Source: Lachnospiraceae bacterium (GTDB lineage Bacteria; Bacillota; Clostridia; Lachnospirales; Lachnospiraceae). Taken from it: a DNA stretch of 64,000 nucleotides. Shown here piece by piece: positions 1 to 8,573 of this stretch. Location of the stretch: NCBI GenBank assembly GCA_023664345.1, contig JAMPFQ010000019.1:18213-82212 (forward strand), written 5' to 3'. Position numbers and translations under genes: made by a program. The notes under the pieces are model-generated. The model searched no databases and was not told where the DNA came from. It worked only from the letters and a program-made list of their open reading frames with translations. Each line of letters opens with the position of its first letter. Position 1 is the first letter of the stretch.

Positions 1-221
1 ACCGTTTCGTCCAGAGTGCCGTCTCCGCCGCTGCACACCACCAGTTCATAGTCACCGGAACGCTCCGCCACGATCCTGCGGGCATCGTCCCTCTGCTGCG
101 TGGGGCAGACTGTCAGTCCGTAACCGTCTCTCGCGAACACGTCCAGGATGTCCGCAAGCTTTGTCCTGATCTGCGCTTTGCCCGCTTTGGGATTATAGAT
201 AAACAGCAGTTTTTTATCCAT
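1..221 (-). CDS. Diacylglycerol/lipid kinase family protein (N-terminal part only)
   Basis: Only the first 73 codons are in the window; the gene runs off the left edge. The start ATG (219-221 on the plus strand as cat) has a GGGAGG ribosome site upstream. The translation begins MDKKLLFIYNPKAGKA and reaches a GGDGTLDET motif, the nucleotide-binding signature of the DAGK/YegS/sphingosine-kinase fold. Members phosphorylate diacylglycerol or related lipids at the membrane. Substrate cannot be told from this fragment. It lies downstream of the crh block but is separated from it by the repeat at 312-450, so it is probably a separate unit. Confidence 0.85.
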   Translation of the reverse strand, partial: MDKKLLFIYNPKAGKAQIRTKLADILDVFARDGYGLTVCPTQQRDDARRIVAERSGDYELVVCSGGDGTLDET

Positions 222-311
222 AAATATCACCTCCCGCAGATATATAAAAGGCAGAGTCCGGGAAATACCTGTGATTCTGCCTGCTCTTCCGTAATCCTTA
301 TTTTTCCATAT

Positions 312-450
312 TTCTGTGCGCTCCGGCGCACATGGAATCAGAAGTTGACACAATGCCCCTCTGTGTCAACATTTTACCATGATTCTGTGCGCTTCAGCGC
401 ACACTCGATTCAGAAGTTGACACAATGCCCCTCTGTGTCAACATTTTACC
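312..450. repeat. Two tandem copies of a ~71-bp palindromic repeat
   Basis: Two units begin at 312 and 383. Each has a GTGCGC-type hairpin with a four-base loop and a perfect inverted repeat TTGACACA/TGTGTCAA around a nine-base loop (345-369, and the equivalent at about 417-441). On the minus strand both units carry the codons for Val-Lys-Cys-stop, which in the right-hand unit are the real end of crh. The pair probably serves as the 3' end of the uvrC-crh operon, although no long T-run follows. Confidence 0.8.
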
Positions 451-710
451 GCGACTGCCTTACCGCTGAGAAAGTTCTCGATCCCTTCCACTGCTTCCTG
501 CTCGTCCTGTCCGTCCGCGGACACTTCCAGGTCCTCACCGCTGTCCAACGCCAGGCTCATCATCCCCATGATGCTCTTGGCATTGATCCTTTTGCCCTCG
601 GCAATGATGTAAATGGTGCTGTCGTACTTGCTGGCTTCCTGCACCAAATGCGCTATGGGCCTGGCATCAAGCCCATTTTCCAGTTTTACCTGAACATTTC
701 TCTTTGTCAT
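438..710 (-). CDS. crh: Crh-like HPr-family protein lacking the PTS histidine
   Basis: 90 residues, the usual HPr length. The start at 710 is chosen because AAGGAGG lies nine bases upstream; a longer reading would overlap whiA without a ribosome site. The HPr fold is clear: the active-site loop reads NGLDARP where HPr has SGIHARP, so the phosphorylatable His15 is Asp, while the regulatory site KSIMG (Ser46) is intact. Crh of Bacillus likewise lacks His15 and acts only as a Ser-phosphorylated CcpA co-effector. It is last in an operon with hprK, the kinase expected to phosphorylate it. Its final three codons lie inside the tandem repeat. The function is inferred from family and context. Confidence 0.85.
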   Translation of the reverse strand: MTKRNVQVKLENGLDARPIAHLVQEASKYDSTIYIIAEGKRINAKSIMGMMSLALDSGEDLEVSADGQDEQEAVEGIENFLSGKAVAVKC

Positions 711-747
711 ACCATACTCCTCCTTGCGCCTTTTGCCACAGCGCGTT

Positions 748-1623
748 TTATATTTCATTTGACCGTAATCTGTCAGCAAGCTCGCTCAGTTTGCGCAATC
801 GATGATTGACACCGGATTTGCCAACGGTTGGAGTCAGGTACTCCCCCAATTCCTTCAGGGGGGCGTCCGGATTTTCCAGCCTCACCTCTGCCATCGCCCG
901 CAAAGCCTGAGAAAGCTTCCCAAATCCATAATGTTCTCTGATATATTCAATATCTTCGATCTGCCTTGTGGAGGCGTTCACTGTCTTGGATATATTGGCT
1001 GTCTCACAGTTCACGCGCCTGTTCACGGAATTGCGCATCTCCTTGATGATCCTCGTGTTCTCCAGATTCATCAACGAGACCGGCGCCTCACAGACATTCA
1101 GCAGATCGACGATGGCGGAACCGTCTTTCAGATAGACCACATAGTACTTTTTGCGCAGGATAATCTTTGCTTCCATATCAAACTTATGGATCACCTGCTG
1201 CAGCTGTATGGCCTGCTCTTCCTTTCCGCACACAAACTCCAGATGATAGCCTTTCCGGGGATCGCTCATGGAACCTGCCGCAAGGAATGCCCCTCTTAAG
1301 AACGCTCTCTTACAACAGGTGTTCTGTATCGTCAGCGGATCCACCGGCTGTTCTGCGCCGCCCGCTTTCTGCATGATGTCCTGTACTTCCCATTCTGTCA
1401 GCGAAACACCAGATTCTATATTATACAATTTTTTTAATAATGTAAAGCCTTTTTTGACTAATGCCGCATTTTCGGTCTGAAACCCGAGAGTGTATCTTCC
1501 CTCCGCATCCCGCCCAAACTGCCCGCAAAAACTTACGATCGCCGCAAATTCCGCCAGCTGGCAGTGCCTGGCGGGACTGATGCGCCTGATCAGTTCTTCT
1601 TTTACTTCTCCCGAAAATGACAT
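748..1623 (-). CDS. whiA: DNA-binding protein WhiA
   Basis: 291 residues, slightly short for the family (about 300-330). The protein starts MSFSGEVKEELIRR, has the LAGLIDADG-like N-terminal half (AFLRGAFLAAGSMSDP at about 108-123) and the C-terminal helix-turn-helix (ASTRQIEDIEYIREHYG, then LKELGEYLTPTVGKSGVNHR). In Gram-positives WhiA links cell division, chromosome segregation and, in actinomycetes, sporulation. It follows rapZ by three bases, so the two are translationally coupled. The rapZ-whiA-crh order is a widespread Firmicutes arrangement. Confidence 0.95.
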   Translation of the reverse strand: MSFSGEVKEELIRRISPARHCQLAEFAAIVSFCGQFGRDAEGRYTLGFQTENAALVKKGFTLLKKLYNIESGVSLTEWEVQDIMQKAGGAEQPVDPLTIQNTCCKRAFLRGAFLAAGSMSDPRKGYHLEFVCGKEEQAIQLQQVIHKFDMEAKIILRKKYYVVYLKDGSAIVDLLNVCEAPVSLMNLENTRIIKEMRNSVNRRVNCETANISKTVNASTRQIEDIEYIREHYGFGKLSQALRAMAEVRLENPDAPLKELGEYLTPTVGKSGVNHRLRKLSELADRLRSNEI

Positions 1624-1626
1624 CCT

Positions 1627-2493
1627 TTAAGTCCCCTGATTCATGATATCCCTGTGATACAGCTTCATGCCATATTTCCCCCTGTCCTTCATGCGCTTGT
1701 ACAATTCATTGGCAAGCGTGACACTTCTGTGCTTTCCGCCGGTACACCCGATGGCCACCACAAGCTGGTATTTTCCTTCTTTTACATAGTTGGGGATCAG
1801 GAACTGTATCAGGTCGGTCAGTTTTTCCATAAAGGTCTCCGCCTCCGGGAAACCCATCACATAATCCTGCACTTCCCTGTCATTTCCCGTCTTTTTCTTC
1901 AATTCATCTATATAAAAAGGATTGGGCAGGAAACGCACGTCAAACACCAGATCCGCGTCCACGGGAATGCCGTGCTTGAACCCAAAAGACATCACCGTCA
2001 CCATGAGGCTGTTATATTCCTCGTTCTTCACAAAAATCCGGTCAAGTTCCTCTTTTAATTCCCTGGTCAGGAGTTTGGAGGTATCAAGGACATAATCCGC
2101 ATTCTTCCGGACATGTTCCAGCACCTTGCGCTCTTTTTTGACTCCATCCTCCACTCTGCCGTCCACCGCGAGAGGATGGACGCGCCTTGTTTCTTTATAG
2201 CGCTTTATCAGCGAGGCCTCACTGGCGTCTATGAACAGGATCTCAAAATTACAGCCGCTCTCCCGAAGCCGATCCAGCGTCTTCGTGGTCTCCTCAAAAG
2301 ACTGATCTGCGCGGACATCCAGCCCCAGCGCCACTTTGCTGATCTCACTGCCCGGTACGGACACCAGTTCCACGAATTTCTCGATCAGGGATACGGGCAG
2401 ATTATCCACACAGTAAAATCCTGCATCCTCCAGCATCTTCAGGGCGGTGCTCTTTCCGCCGCCGCTCATTCCCGTTACTATGACAAATCTCAT
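1627..2493 (-). CDS. rapZ: RapZ/YvcJ family nucleotide-binding protein
   Basis: 288 residues. A Walker A motif GMSGGGKS is at residues 8-15, and the C-terminal domain carries the signature IGCTGGKHRS near residue 250. In E. coli RapZ is an RNA-binding adaptor for GlmZ decay and senses glucosamine-6-phosphate; the Firmicutes homologue YvcJ hydrolyses nucleotides and its role is less settled. It sits between murB and whiA in a minus-strand operon; the 42-base gap to murB contains no obvious terminator. Placement beside murB is consistent with a link to envelope precursor supply. Confidence 0.95.
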   Translation of the reverse strand: MRFVIVTGMSGGGKSTALKMLEDAGFYCVDNLPVSLIEKFVELVSVPGSEISKVALGLDVRADQSFEETTKTLDRLRESGCNFEILFIDASEASLIKRYKETRRVHPLAVDGRVEDGVKKERKVLEHVRKNADYVLDTSKLLTRELKEELDRIFVKNEEYNSLMVTVMSFGFKHGIPVDADLVFDVRFLPNPFYIDELKKKTGNDREVQDYVMGFPEAETFMEKLTDLIQFLIPNYVKEGKYQLVVAIGCTGGKHRSVTLANELYKRMKDRGKYGMKLYHRDIMNQGT

Positions 2494-2535
2494 CTGTTAT
2501 TTATCTCCCATACCTATACCACGTCCCGCCGCAGA

Positions 2536-3441
2536 TCATAAAAATACGATCTCCGGTTCCAGATCCACATGAAAGCGTTCTTTCACCTGTGCCTGTACTT
2601 CTTTTATCACATCTTTCACATCTTCCGCGGTAGCGTTTCCCGTATTGATGATGAAACCACAGTGTTTATCCGATACCCTGGCGCCGCCGATCTGAAAGCC
2701 GCGCATACCGGCGTCCATGATCAGTTTTCCCGCGAAGTACCCTTCCGGCCTCTTGAAAGTGCTCCCGGCGCTGGGATATTCCAGGGGCTGCTTTTCCTTT
2801 CTCTTTAAATAAAGATCCTTGATCCTGGCGCGGATCTCGTCCTTATTTCCCTCCGCCAGCTTTAAAGTAACTTCTGTTACGGTAAAAGGATACTTTTTGA
2901 TGGCGCTGTATCGATAACCGAACTCCATGGTGCTGTTGTCCAGTTCCATGACTTCACCGTTCTTATCGATCACCCGCACCAGCGTCACCACCTGACTCAT
3001 CTCACCGCCGTAAGCGCCCGCGTTCATGACCACGCCGCCTCCCACTGTGCCTGGGATTCCGGCGGCAAATTCCAGTCCCGTGAGACTGTTCTCATAGGCC
3101 GCTTTTGACACCTGGGACAAGGGCGCTCCCGCCTGAGCCACTATGGTATGGCCGTTCACCCGGATACGGTTCATCTTTTGCCCGATCTGTAATATGATGC
3201 CCCGATATCCACTGTCGCTGACCAGTAAATTACTGCCATTGCCCAGGATAAAATAAGATTCTTCTATGAGGTTCAGATACCTCTGCACTTTCCGCAGCTG
3301 TTCTTCGTTTTCCAATTGCAAAAAGCAATCAGCAGGTCCACCGATCCGAAAGGTGGTGTGACCTGCCATCTTTTCCTGTAATCTGATATTTTCTTCGGGA
3401 ACATATCCCTTTAAAGCTTCAACCACTGCTGCACTGATCAT
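2536..3441 (-). CDS. murB: UDP-N-acetylenolpyruvoylglucosamine reductase
   Basis: 301 residues. FAD-dependent NADPH reductase that makes UDP-N-acetylmuramate in the cytoplasm, the second committed step of peptidoglycan synthesis. Visible motifs are HTTFRIGGPAD near residue 28, the FAD-binding ILGNGSNLLVSD near 80, IPGTVGGGVVMNAGAYGGE near 130, and the proton-donor serine in SAGSTFKRP near 225. The ribosome site is weak (GAGACGGGATG), suggesting coupling to the upstream glucokinase, whose stop lies 24 bases before this start. Confidence 0.96.
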   Translation of the reverse strand: MISAAVVEALKGYVPEENIRLQEKMAGHTTFRIGGPADCFLQLENEEQLRKVQRYLNLIEESYFILGNGSNLLVSDSGYRGIILQIGQKMNRIRVNGHTIVAQAGAPLSQVSKAAYENSLTGLEFAAGIPGTVGGGVVMNAGAYGGEMSQVVTLVRVIDKNGEVMELDNSTMEFGYRYSAIKKYPFTVTEVTLKLAEGNKDEIRARIKDLYLKRKEKQPLEYPSAGSTFKRPEGYFAGKLIMDAGMRGFQIGGARVSDKHCGFIINTGNATAEDVKDVIKEVQAQVKERFHVDLEPEIVFL

Positions 3442-3465
3442 TTTACATCCCGTCTCTTCACTTTT

Positions 3466-4404
3466 TTAGTTTAATATCAATCCTGCGGCCCCATAGATCC
3501 CGGCGTCATTACCCAGCCTGGCCAGAACAAATCTCGCGTTCCTACATGCCTGGAACGCATATTTCCGGAACGCGGGTTCCACAAAAGCAAGCAGGATCTC
3601 ACCGGCTTTGGACACGCCTCCGCCAATGACAAATATCTCCGGGTTGACCACATTTGCCACATTTGCCAGCCCTTTTCCCAGATACTCGCCAAACCGCTCC
3701 GCGATCTCCGTAGCCACCCGGTCTCCCGCTTTCACCGCGTCAAAGACCGTTTTGGCGGAAACCTCGCCCTCCCGCAGCATGCTGGGCGCATCATCCTTTT
3801 CCAGACGCCTCTTTGCCAGCCGGACGATACCTGTGGCGGAGGCATACTGTTCCAGGCAGCCTTTCTTCTTGCAGCCACAGCTTTCCGTTTCCTCGTCATT
3901 GATGTGGATGTGTCCGATCTCACCGCCGCCTCCGGTGGCTCCCGTGAGAATATTTCCGTCCACGATGATGCCGCCTCCCACACCGGTCCCCAGCGTCACC
4001 GCCACCAGGTTCGCGTAACCTCTGCCGCCTCCCTGCCACATCTCGCCGAAAGCGGCGGCGTTGGCGTCATTGGCAGCCTTTATCGGTACATCAATATATG
4101 CGGCCAGAGCCTCCGGTATGTTAAAAGGTTTCCATCCCAGGTTCACCGCTCCCCCTACCAGATTGCCTTTCCTGTCCACCGCGCCGGGCGCTCCCACACC
4201 GATCCCTGCCAGTTCCTCCCGGCGGATGCCCTTTTCTTCCATCTTATCCAGCAGACTGTGGGCCACATCCGGTAAGATGGCAGCTCCTCCGTTCTCCTTC
4301 ACCGTGGGAATCTCCCATTTATCCAGCACGCTGCCCGCTTCATCAAACAGCCCTATCTTAACGGTCGTGCCTCCGATATCCACTCCAAACGCATATTTCC
4401 CCAT
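3466..4404 (-). CDS. glcK: ROK family glucokinase
   Basis: 312 residues. ATP-dependent phosphorylation of glucose in the cytoplasm. The N-terminal phosphate-binding motif VDIGGTTVKIGLFD is at residues 8-21, GVGAPGAVD near 70, GTGVGGGI near 138, and the ROK zinc motif CGCKKKGCLEQYAS near 176. The start overlaps the hprK stop by one base (TAATG), so the two are translationally coupled. That coupling to HPr kinase ties it to glucose signalling; exact sugar specificity (glucose or N-acetylhexosamine) is inferred. Confidence 0.9.
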   Translation of the reverse strand: MGKYAFGVDIGGTTVKIGLFDEAGSVLDKWEIPTVKENGGAAILPDVAHSLLDKMEEKGIRREELAGIGVGAPGAVDRKGNLVGGAVNLGWKPFNIPEALAAYIDVPIKAANDANAAAFGEMWQGGGRGYANLVAVTLGTGVGGGIIVDGNILTGATGGGGEIGHIHINDEETESCGCKKKGCLEQYASATGIVRLAKRRLEKDDAPSMLREGEVSAKTVFDAVKAGDRVATEIAERFGEYLGKGLANVANVVNPEIFVIGGGVSKAGEILLAFVEPAFRKYAFQACRNARFVLARLGNDAGIYGAAGLILN

Positions 4405-5357
4405 TAGTCATCATCCTCGTCTTCATCGTCGCCGCGTTTCCTTGCCAGGGATCTCTGCACACGGGTGTACAGTTCCTGCGCCGCGTTATAGCCCATTTTC
4501 TTCTGGCGGTGGTTGACCGCCGCCGTCTCGCAGATGACCGCCAGGTTCCGCCCGGGACGGATGGGTATGTTATGACAGATGATCTTATTGCCCAGATATT
4601 CCGTATAATTCTCCTCCAGGCCCAGCCTGTCGTATTCCTTATCCTTATCCCATTCTTCCAGCCGGATCACCAGATCGATATTGGCGGTATCCTTTACGGA
4701 AGAAGCGCCGTAGAGGGACTTCACATCCACAATGCCGATGCCACGCAGTTCGATCAGATGCTTGGTCACATCAGGCGCCGATCCGATCAGTGTCTCGTCG
4801 CTGACCTTGCGCAGTTCCACCACATCATCCGTCACCAGACGATGGCCTCTCTTGATCAGTTCCAGAGCCGCCTCGGACTTGCCGATACCGCTCTCACCGG
4901 TGATCAGCACGCCTTCGCCGTAGACATCCACCAGCACCCCATGCACGGAGATGCAGGGAGCAAGCTTTACGTTCAGCCACCGGATGGTCTCCGCCATAAA
5001 CCCGGATGTAGCCTTCTTGCTGGAAAAAACAGGGATATTATGGGCCATCGCCGACTCCATGAAGATAGGATTGGGCTGCAGTTCCCGGCAAAACACAAAA
5101 GCAGGGATATCATAGGACATCAGCTCATCATAAACTTCCCTCTGGCGTTCCTCCGAAAGCCCTTCCATATAAGTGTACTCCACAAAACCGATCACCTGCA
5201 GCCTTGTAGCGTCAAAATGCTGAAAAAAACCCGTCATCTGCAGTGCCGGACGATTGACGTCCGACTGAGTCACACGGATCCCCCTGATCTCAATATCAGG
5301 CGTCAGATTCTCCAATTCCATTTTTTCCACAACTTTTTTCAAAGCGATACTTTCCAT
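4404..5357 (-). CDS. hprK: HPr kinase/phosphorylase
   Basis: 317 residues from the start at 5357, preferred over an ATG six bases upstream because AAGAGG sits seven bases before it. The Walker A motif GESGIGKS lies near residue 153, followed by the family signature around LVTDDVVEL; the N-terminal half matches the HprK N-domain. HprK phosphorylates Ser46 of HPr and Crh when fructose-1,6-bisphosphate is high and reverses this when phosphate is high. Here it is co-transcribed with a Crh-like protein. The tail is a short acidic run (DDEDEDDD), outside the conserved catalytic domain. Confidence 0.95.
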   Translation of the reverse strand: MESIALKKVVEKMELENLTPDIEIRGIRVTQSDVNRPALQMTGFFQHFDATRLQVIGFVEYTYMEGLSEERQREVYDELMSYDIPAFVFCRELQPNPIFMESAMAHNIPVFSSKKATSGFMAETIRWLNVKLAPCISVHGVLVDVYGEGVLITGESGIGKSEAALELIKRGHRLVTDDVVELRKVSDETLIGSAPDVTKHLIELRGIGIVDVKSLYGASSVKDTANIDLVIRLEEWDKDKEYDRLGLEENYTEYLGNKIICHNIPIRPGRNLAVICETAAVNHRQKKMGYNAAQELYTRVQRSLARKRGDDEDEDDD

Positions 5358-5399
5358 GATCATACCTCTTGTGCATTTCCGGCACTGCCCTGTTGATAC

Positions 5400-7307
5400 T
5401 TACTCTGTATTTGATTGTATCACATGGTTTTCTTCCTGTGAAGAAGTGTTTTTACGAAAAAAATGATAGATCTCCTCCGCCGCCCTCATATTCAGTTCGG
5501 GAATGGACGACAGTTCTTCCACGGAAGCCGCCCTGATCTCGTCGATGGATCTGAAATGCCGCATCAGCGCCTTCCTTCTGGCAGGCCCCACGCCGGGAAT
5601 GTCGTCCAGCACGGACCTGACCTGGGCCTTGCTCCTTAAGGAACGGTGATATTCGATGGCAAAGCGATGGGCTTCGTCCTGGACTCTGGTGATCAGCTTG
5701 AAGCCCTCGGAATGAGTGTCGATGGGCAGTTCAATGTTATGATAATACAGGCCCCTGGTGCGGTGGTTATCGTCTTTCACCATGCCACAGACCGGAATAT
5801 CGATCTGTAACTCGTTCAGTACGGACAGCGCAATGTTCACCTGTCCCCTGCCGCCGTCCATCATCAGCAGGTCGGGAAATTTCGTGAAGCTGCCGTACTC
5901 CCGGTCCAACTCCTTTTCCTCCAGTTCTCTGCTCTCCTCCATCCCATGTCGGAAACGCCTGGTCAGCACTTCCCTCATGCAGGCGTAATCATCGGGACCG
6001 GACACGGTCTTGATGCGGAACTTCCGATAGTCGCTGGGCTTCGGTTTCCCTTTCTCAAAGACGATCATGGAACCCACATTTTCAAAGCCGTTGATATTGG
6101 AGATGTCAAAAGCTTCCATCCGCTCAATATGGGACAGTCCCAAGATTGAAGCGATCTCTTTCACCGCGCCGATGGTCCTGCCCTCCTCCCGCTTCAGCCG
6201 CTCCCTGTCCTGTTCCAGGATATGCCTGGCGTTCTGGGCTGCCAGTTCCACCAGCTTCTCCTTGGAACCGATCTTGGGCACCCTGAGGTATACCCTGCCG
6301 CCCTTCCGCTCGGTCAGCCATTTCTCGATCAGCTGGCAGTCCTCTATCTCATACTGGAGCATCAGTTCCCTGGGGATAAAAGGCGTTCCGGCGTAAAACT
6401 GCTTGACAAAATTCTCCAAGATCTCCGCCTTGTTTTCAGAAACATGTGTCATGTAATAGTGTTCCCTGCCAATCAGCTTTCCATCCCTGACAAAGAACAC
6501 CTGCACCACCGCCTCGTTCTCATCCCGGTACAGGGCGATCACATCCTTATCCTCGCCCACGCTGTCCGTGATCTTCTGCTTCTGGGCCACCTGTTTCACA
6601 CTGTTGTACAGATCCCGATAGCCTGCAGCGGCCTCGAAATCCAGCGCTTCCGCGGCATTCTTCATTTTCGTCTCAAGGTCTTTCAGGATCATATTATAAT
6701 TGCCGTTCAGAAACTCCAGCGCCTGATCCACCTGCTCCCTGTACTGCTCTTTATCGATATAGCCCTGGCAGGGCGCCATGCACTGCTTGATGTGGTAGTT
6801 CAGGCAGGGGCGCTCCAGACCCATATCCCTGGGCAGGCTGCGGTTGCAGGTGCGCAGGCAGTAAAGCTTGTTCAGGAGTTCGATGGTATCCTTCACCGCG
6901 CCCGCGCTGGTGTAAGGCCCGAAATATTTAGACTTATCTTTTTTCATGGTGCGGGAGAACAGGATCCGGGGATACGCCTCGCCCACCGTTACCTTGATAT
7001 AAGGATATGTTTTATCATCTTTCAGCAAAGTGTTATATTTCGGAGAATTTTCCTTGATGAGGTTATTTTCCAGCACCAGCGCTTCCAGTTCGGAATCCGT
7101 CACGATATATTCAAATCTGGCGATCAGGGACACCATCTTGTCGATCATAGGGCCCCTGCCGATATTTTCCCGAAAATAGGAACGGACGCGATTATGGAGA
7201 TTGACCGCCTTTCCTACGTACAGGATCACGTCCTTATCGTCCCGCATGATGTAGACGCCCGGCTCTTTGGGAAGCTTTTTCAGTTCTTCTTCAAAGTTAA
7301 ATGTCAT
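5400..7307 (-). CDS. uvrC: Excinuclease ABC subunit C
   Basis: 635 residues, full length. The GIY-YIG nuclease domain is at the N-terminus (PGVYIMRD about 15-22, YVGKA about 30-34). A UVR motif ([20 protein letters not shown]) is near 205, the RNase H-like 5' nuclease domain contains [14 protein letters not shown] near 400 and [12 protein letters not shown] near 485, and a C-terminal helix-hairpin-helix pair includes [13 protein letters not shown]. UvrC makes both incisions in nucleotide excision repair. The ribosome site AAGGAG precedes the start. It heads the minus-strand block leading to hprK, 42 bases away. Confidence 0.97.
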   Translation of the reverse strand: MTFNFEEELKKLPKEPGVYIMRDDKDVILYVGKAVNLHNRVRSYFRENIGRGPMIDKMVSLIARFEYIVTDSELEALVLENNLIKENSPKYNTLLKDDKTYPYIKVTVGEAYPRILFSRTMKKDKSKYFGPYTSAGAVKDTIELLNKLYCLRTCNRSLPRDMGLERPCLNYHIKQCMAPCQGYIDKEQYREQVDQALEFLNGNYNMILKDLETKMKNAAEALDFEAAAGYRDLYNSVKQVAQKQKITDSVGEDKDVIALYRDENEAVVQVFFVRDGKLIGREHYYMTHVSENKAEILENFVKQFYAGTPFIPRELMLQYEIEDCQLIEKWLTERKGGRVYLRVPKIGSKEKLVELAAQNARHILEQDRERLKREEGRTIGAVKEIASILGLSHIERMEAFDISNINGFENVGSMIVFEKGKPKPSDYRKFRIKTVSGPDDYACMREVLTRRFRHGMEESRELEEKELDREYGSFTKFPDLLMMDGGRGQVNIALSVLNELQIDIPVCGMVKDDNHRTRGLYYHNIELPIDTHSEGFKLITRVQDEAHRFAIEYHRSLRSKAQVRSVLDDIPGVGPARRKALMRHFRSIDEIRAASVEELSSIPELNMRAAEEIYHFFRKNTSSQEENHVIQSNTE

Positions 7308-7336
7308 CCGTTATCTCCTTGTTTCAGTCACAAGTG

Positions 7337-8248
7337 TTATTTATTCCCCATGAAACCATCTATCCCGTCAGCGATCCCTTCCGCGATCTTCTGCTGGTAT
7401 TCCTCTGTTGCCATCAGCGCATCCTCCTCCGGATTGGTCATATACCCCATCTCCACGATGGTCACAGGCACCTGGCACCAGTTGATGCCGCTCATGGTAT
7501 CCGTCTCCCAGACATATTGCTTCTTACACCCTGTGGCCGCTGCCAGCGCATCCAGCACCTGGGTGGATAAGTCTTTGCTCTGCTCATATAAATCACTGTT
7601 ATATGGGTTGGACGCTGTCTGGCATATGGTCATCGCGCCGTGGACAGAGGTGTTCTCCGAACCGTTGGCGTGGACGCGGATGAAAGCGTCCGCTCCCGCG
7701 TCATTGGCCACCTGGGCACGCTCCGAGTTGCTGATATCCACATCATGGGCAGTACGCACCATGATCACCTCATAGCCCCGACCGATCAGTTCGTCCTCCA
7801 GCTTCTCCGCCACCATCAATGTCAGTTCATATTCTTTCAGGCCGCTGGCATCCCCATGGGTCCCTCCCGACACCTTTGCTTTCATTTCCGTGGCTCCCGG
7901 CCCCACGGGTTCTTTGTCGCTGTTGCCTTTCTGCTGGTGTCCCGCGTCGATCACCACCAGATAACCGTTGGCTGCGGCGGGTTCCGCTGCAGGAACCGAC
8001 GTGGGTTCCTCCGTGGGCGCTGCTGTCGGTTCCGTTGCAGGAATCGCTGTCGGTTCCGTTGTGGGGATCGCTGTCGGTTCCTCTGTGGGAATCGCTGTCG
8101 GTTCCGTCGCCGAGACCATCGTCGGAGCCGGGACCAGAGCGGAACTGTCACCATCCTTTTTTCCCGGAACCACAGACAGCAAGAACGCCGCTATGCCTGT
8201 CATGCCACATACGACCGCCATGGCGATCCATATATGTCTGCCTTTCAT
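7337..8248 (-). CDS. N-acetylmuramoyl-L-alanine amidase, membrane-anchored
   Basis: 303 residues. An N-terminal membrane segment (about residues 6-26) is followed by a Pro/Thr/Glu-rich linker (about 40-95) made of repeated EPTAIP-type units, then an Amidase_3 domain. The zinc ligands are visible in VVIDAGHQ, the early Glu of [11 protein letters not shown], and RVHANGS; the catalytic Glu is in [10 protein letters not shown]. The enzyme cleaves the bond between N-acetylmuramate and L-alanine outside the membrane. It is 29 bases upstream of uvrC. Ribosome site GGGAGGGG. Paralogues function in cell separation or sporulation, which cannot be resolved here. Confidence 0.9.
   Translation of the reverse strand: MKGRHIWIAMAVVCGMTGIAAFLLSVVPGKKDGDSSALVPAPTMVSATEPTAIPTEEPTAIPTTEPTAIPATEPTAAPTEEPTSVPAAEPAAANGYLVVIDAGHQQKGNSDKEPVGPGATEMKAKVSGGTHGDASGLKEYELTLMVAEKLEDELIGRGYEVIMVRTAHDVDISNSERAQVANDAGADAFIRVHANGSENTSVHGAMTICQTASNPYNSDLYEQSKDLSTQVLDALAAATGCKKQYVWETDTMSGINWCQVPVTIVEMGYMTNPEEDALMATEEYQQKIAEGIADGIDGFMGNK
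7998..8118. repeat. In-frame 24-bp repeats in the amidase linker
   Basis: About five imperfect 24-bp copies with a core resembling TCGGTTCC followed by GGAATCGCTG encode eight-residue EPTAIPTT-like units of the wall-spanning linker. Repeats of this kind can change number by slippage. Confidence 0.8.
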
Positions 8249-8278
8249 ATCGATACCCCTCCCTGCCCGTCTCGGAAA

Positions 8279-8294
8279 AATCCGCTTGCGGATT
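8279..8294 (-). terminator. Possible attenuator hairpin ahead of the amidase gene
   Basis: Arms AATCCGC/GCGGATT with a two-base loop, followed on the minus strand by TTTT and then, about 20 bases later, the amidase ribosome site. It could be a small intrinsic attenuator or only a leader hairpin. Confidence 0.35.
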
Positions 8295-8472
8295 CTTCCC
8301 GGAATGACTTAGAAAATCTTCATTCCGTTCACACTTCCCGCCATGCCTGCGCAGCAGGCATCTGATAAAACACTACTGTAAGAGTACCACATTTTGATCT
8401 TCCCCGCCATAGCAAATTAGTTCGGGCAAACCTACTTGTAACGAAATCTGCCAAGATCGCCCAATTGTCCTG

Positions 8473-8501
8473 TTGAAAAAACAGTTTTTTTATGCTACCA
8501 T
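8473..8501 (+). promoter_or_regulatory. Promoter for the FlxA-like gene
   Basis: TTGAAA, 17-bp spacer, TACCAT; predicted start of RNA near 8508, giving a leader of about 65 bases that includes the hairpin at 8544-8559. Prediction by eye only. Confidence 0.5.
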
Positions 8502-8573
8502 AAAGTCAACAATGCAGCGATGACATCATATATCGATCAGTATGCGTGCTGAAGCACGCGAGGAGGTATAAAG

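Larger units (their letters stand above)
8249..8573. other. Divergent intergenic region with several stem-loops and a plus-strand promoter
   Basis: No gene seen. On the amidase side there is a 7-bp stem at 8279-8294 that on the minus strand ends in TTTTT (attenuator-like), a GGAATG/CATTCC stem at 8301-8326 and TGCCTGC/GCAGGCA at 8344-8360. On the plus strand a promoter-like TTGAAA (8473-8478), 17-bp spacer, TACCAT (8496-8501) precedes the next gene. A 6-bp stem with TGAA loop (8544-8559) touches that gene's ribosome site. Confidence 0.6.

Noticed and set aside
345-809. 154-codon plus-strand frame
   Set aside because: Antisense to crh and whiA and starts in the tandem palindrome.
6222-7775. 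517-codon plus-strand frame
   Set aside because: Antisense of uvrC and the amidase gene; no ribosome site and no recognisable domain.
8470-8492. Terminator CTGTT/AACAG plus T-run before the FlxA-like gene
   Set aside because: Only a five-base stem, and the same bases make a better -35 and spacer of the promoter at 8473-8501.
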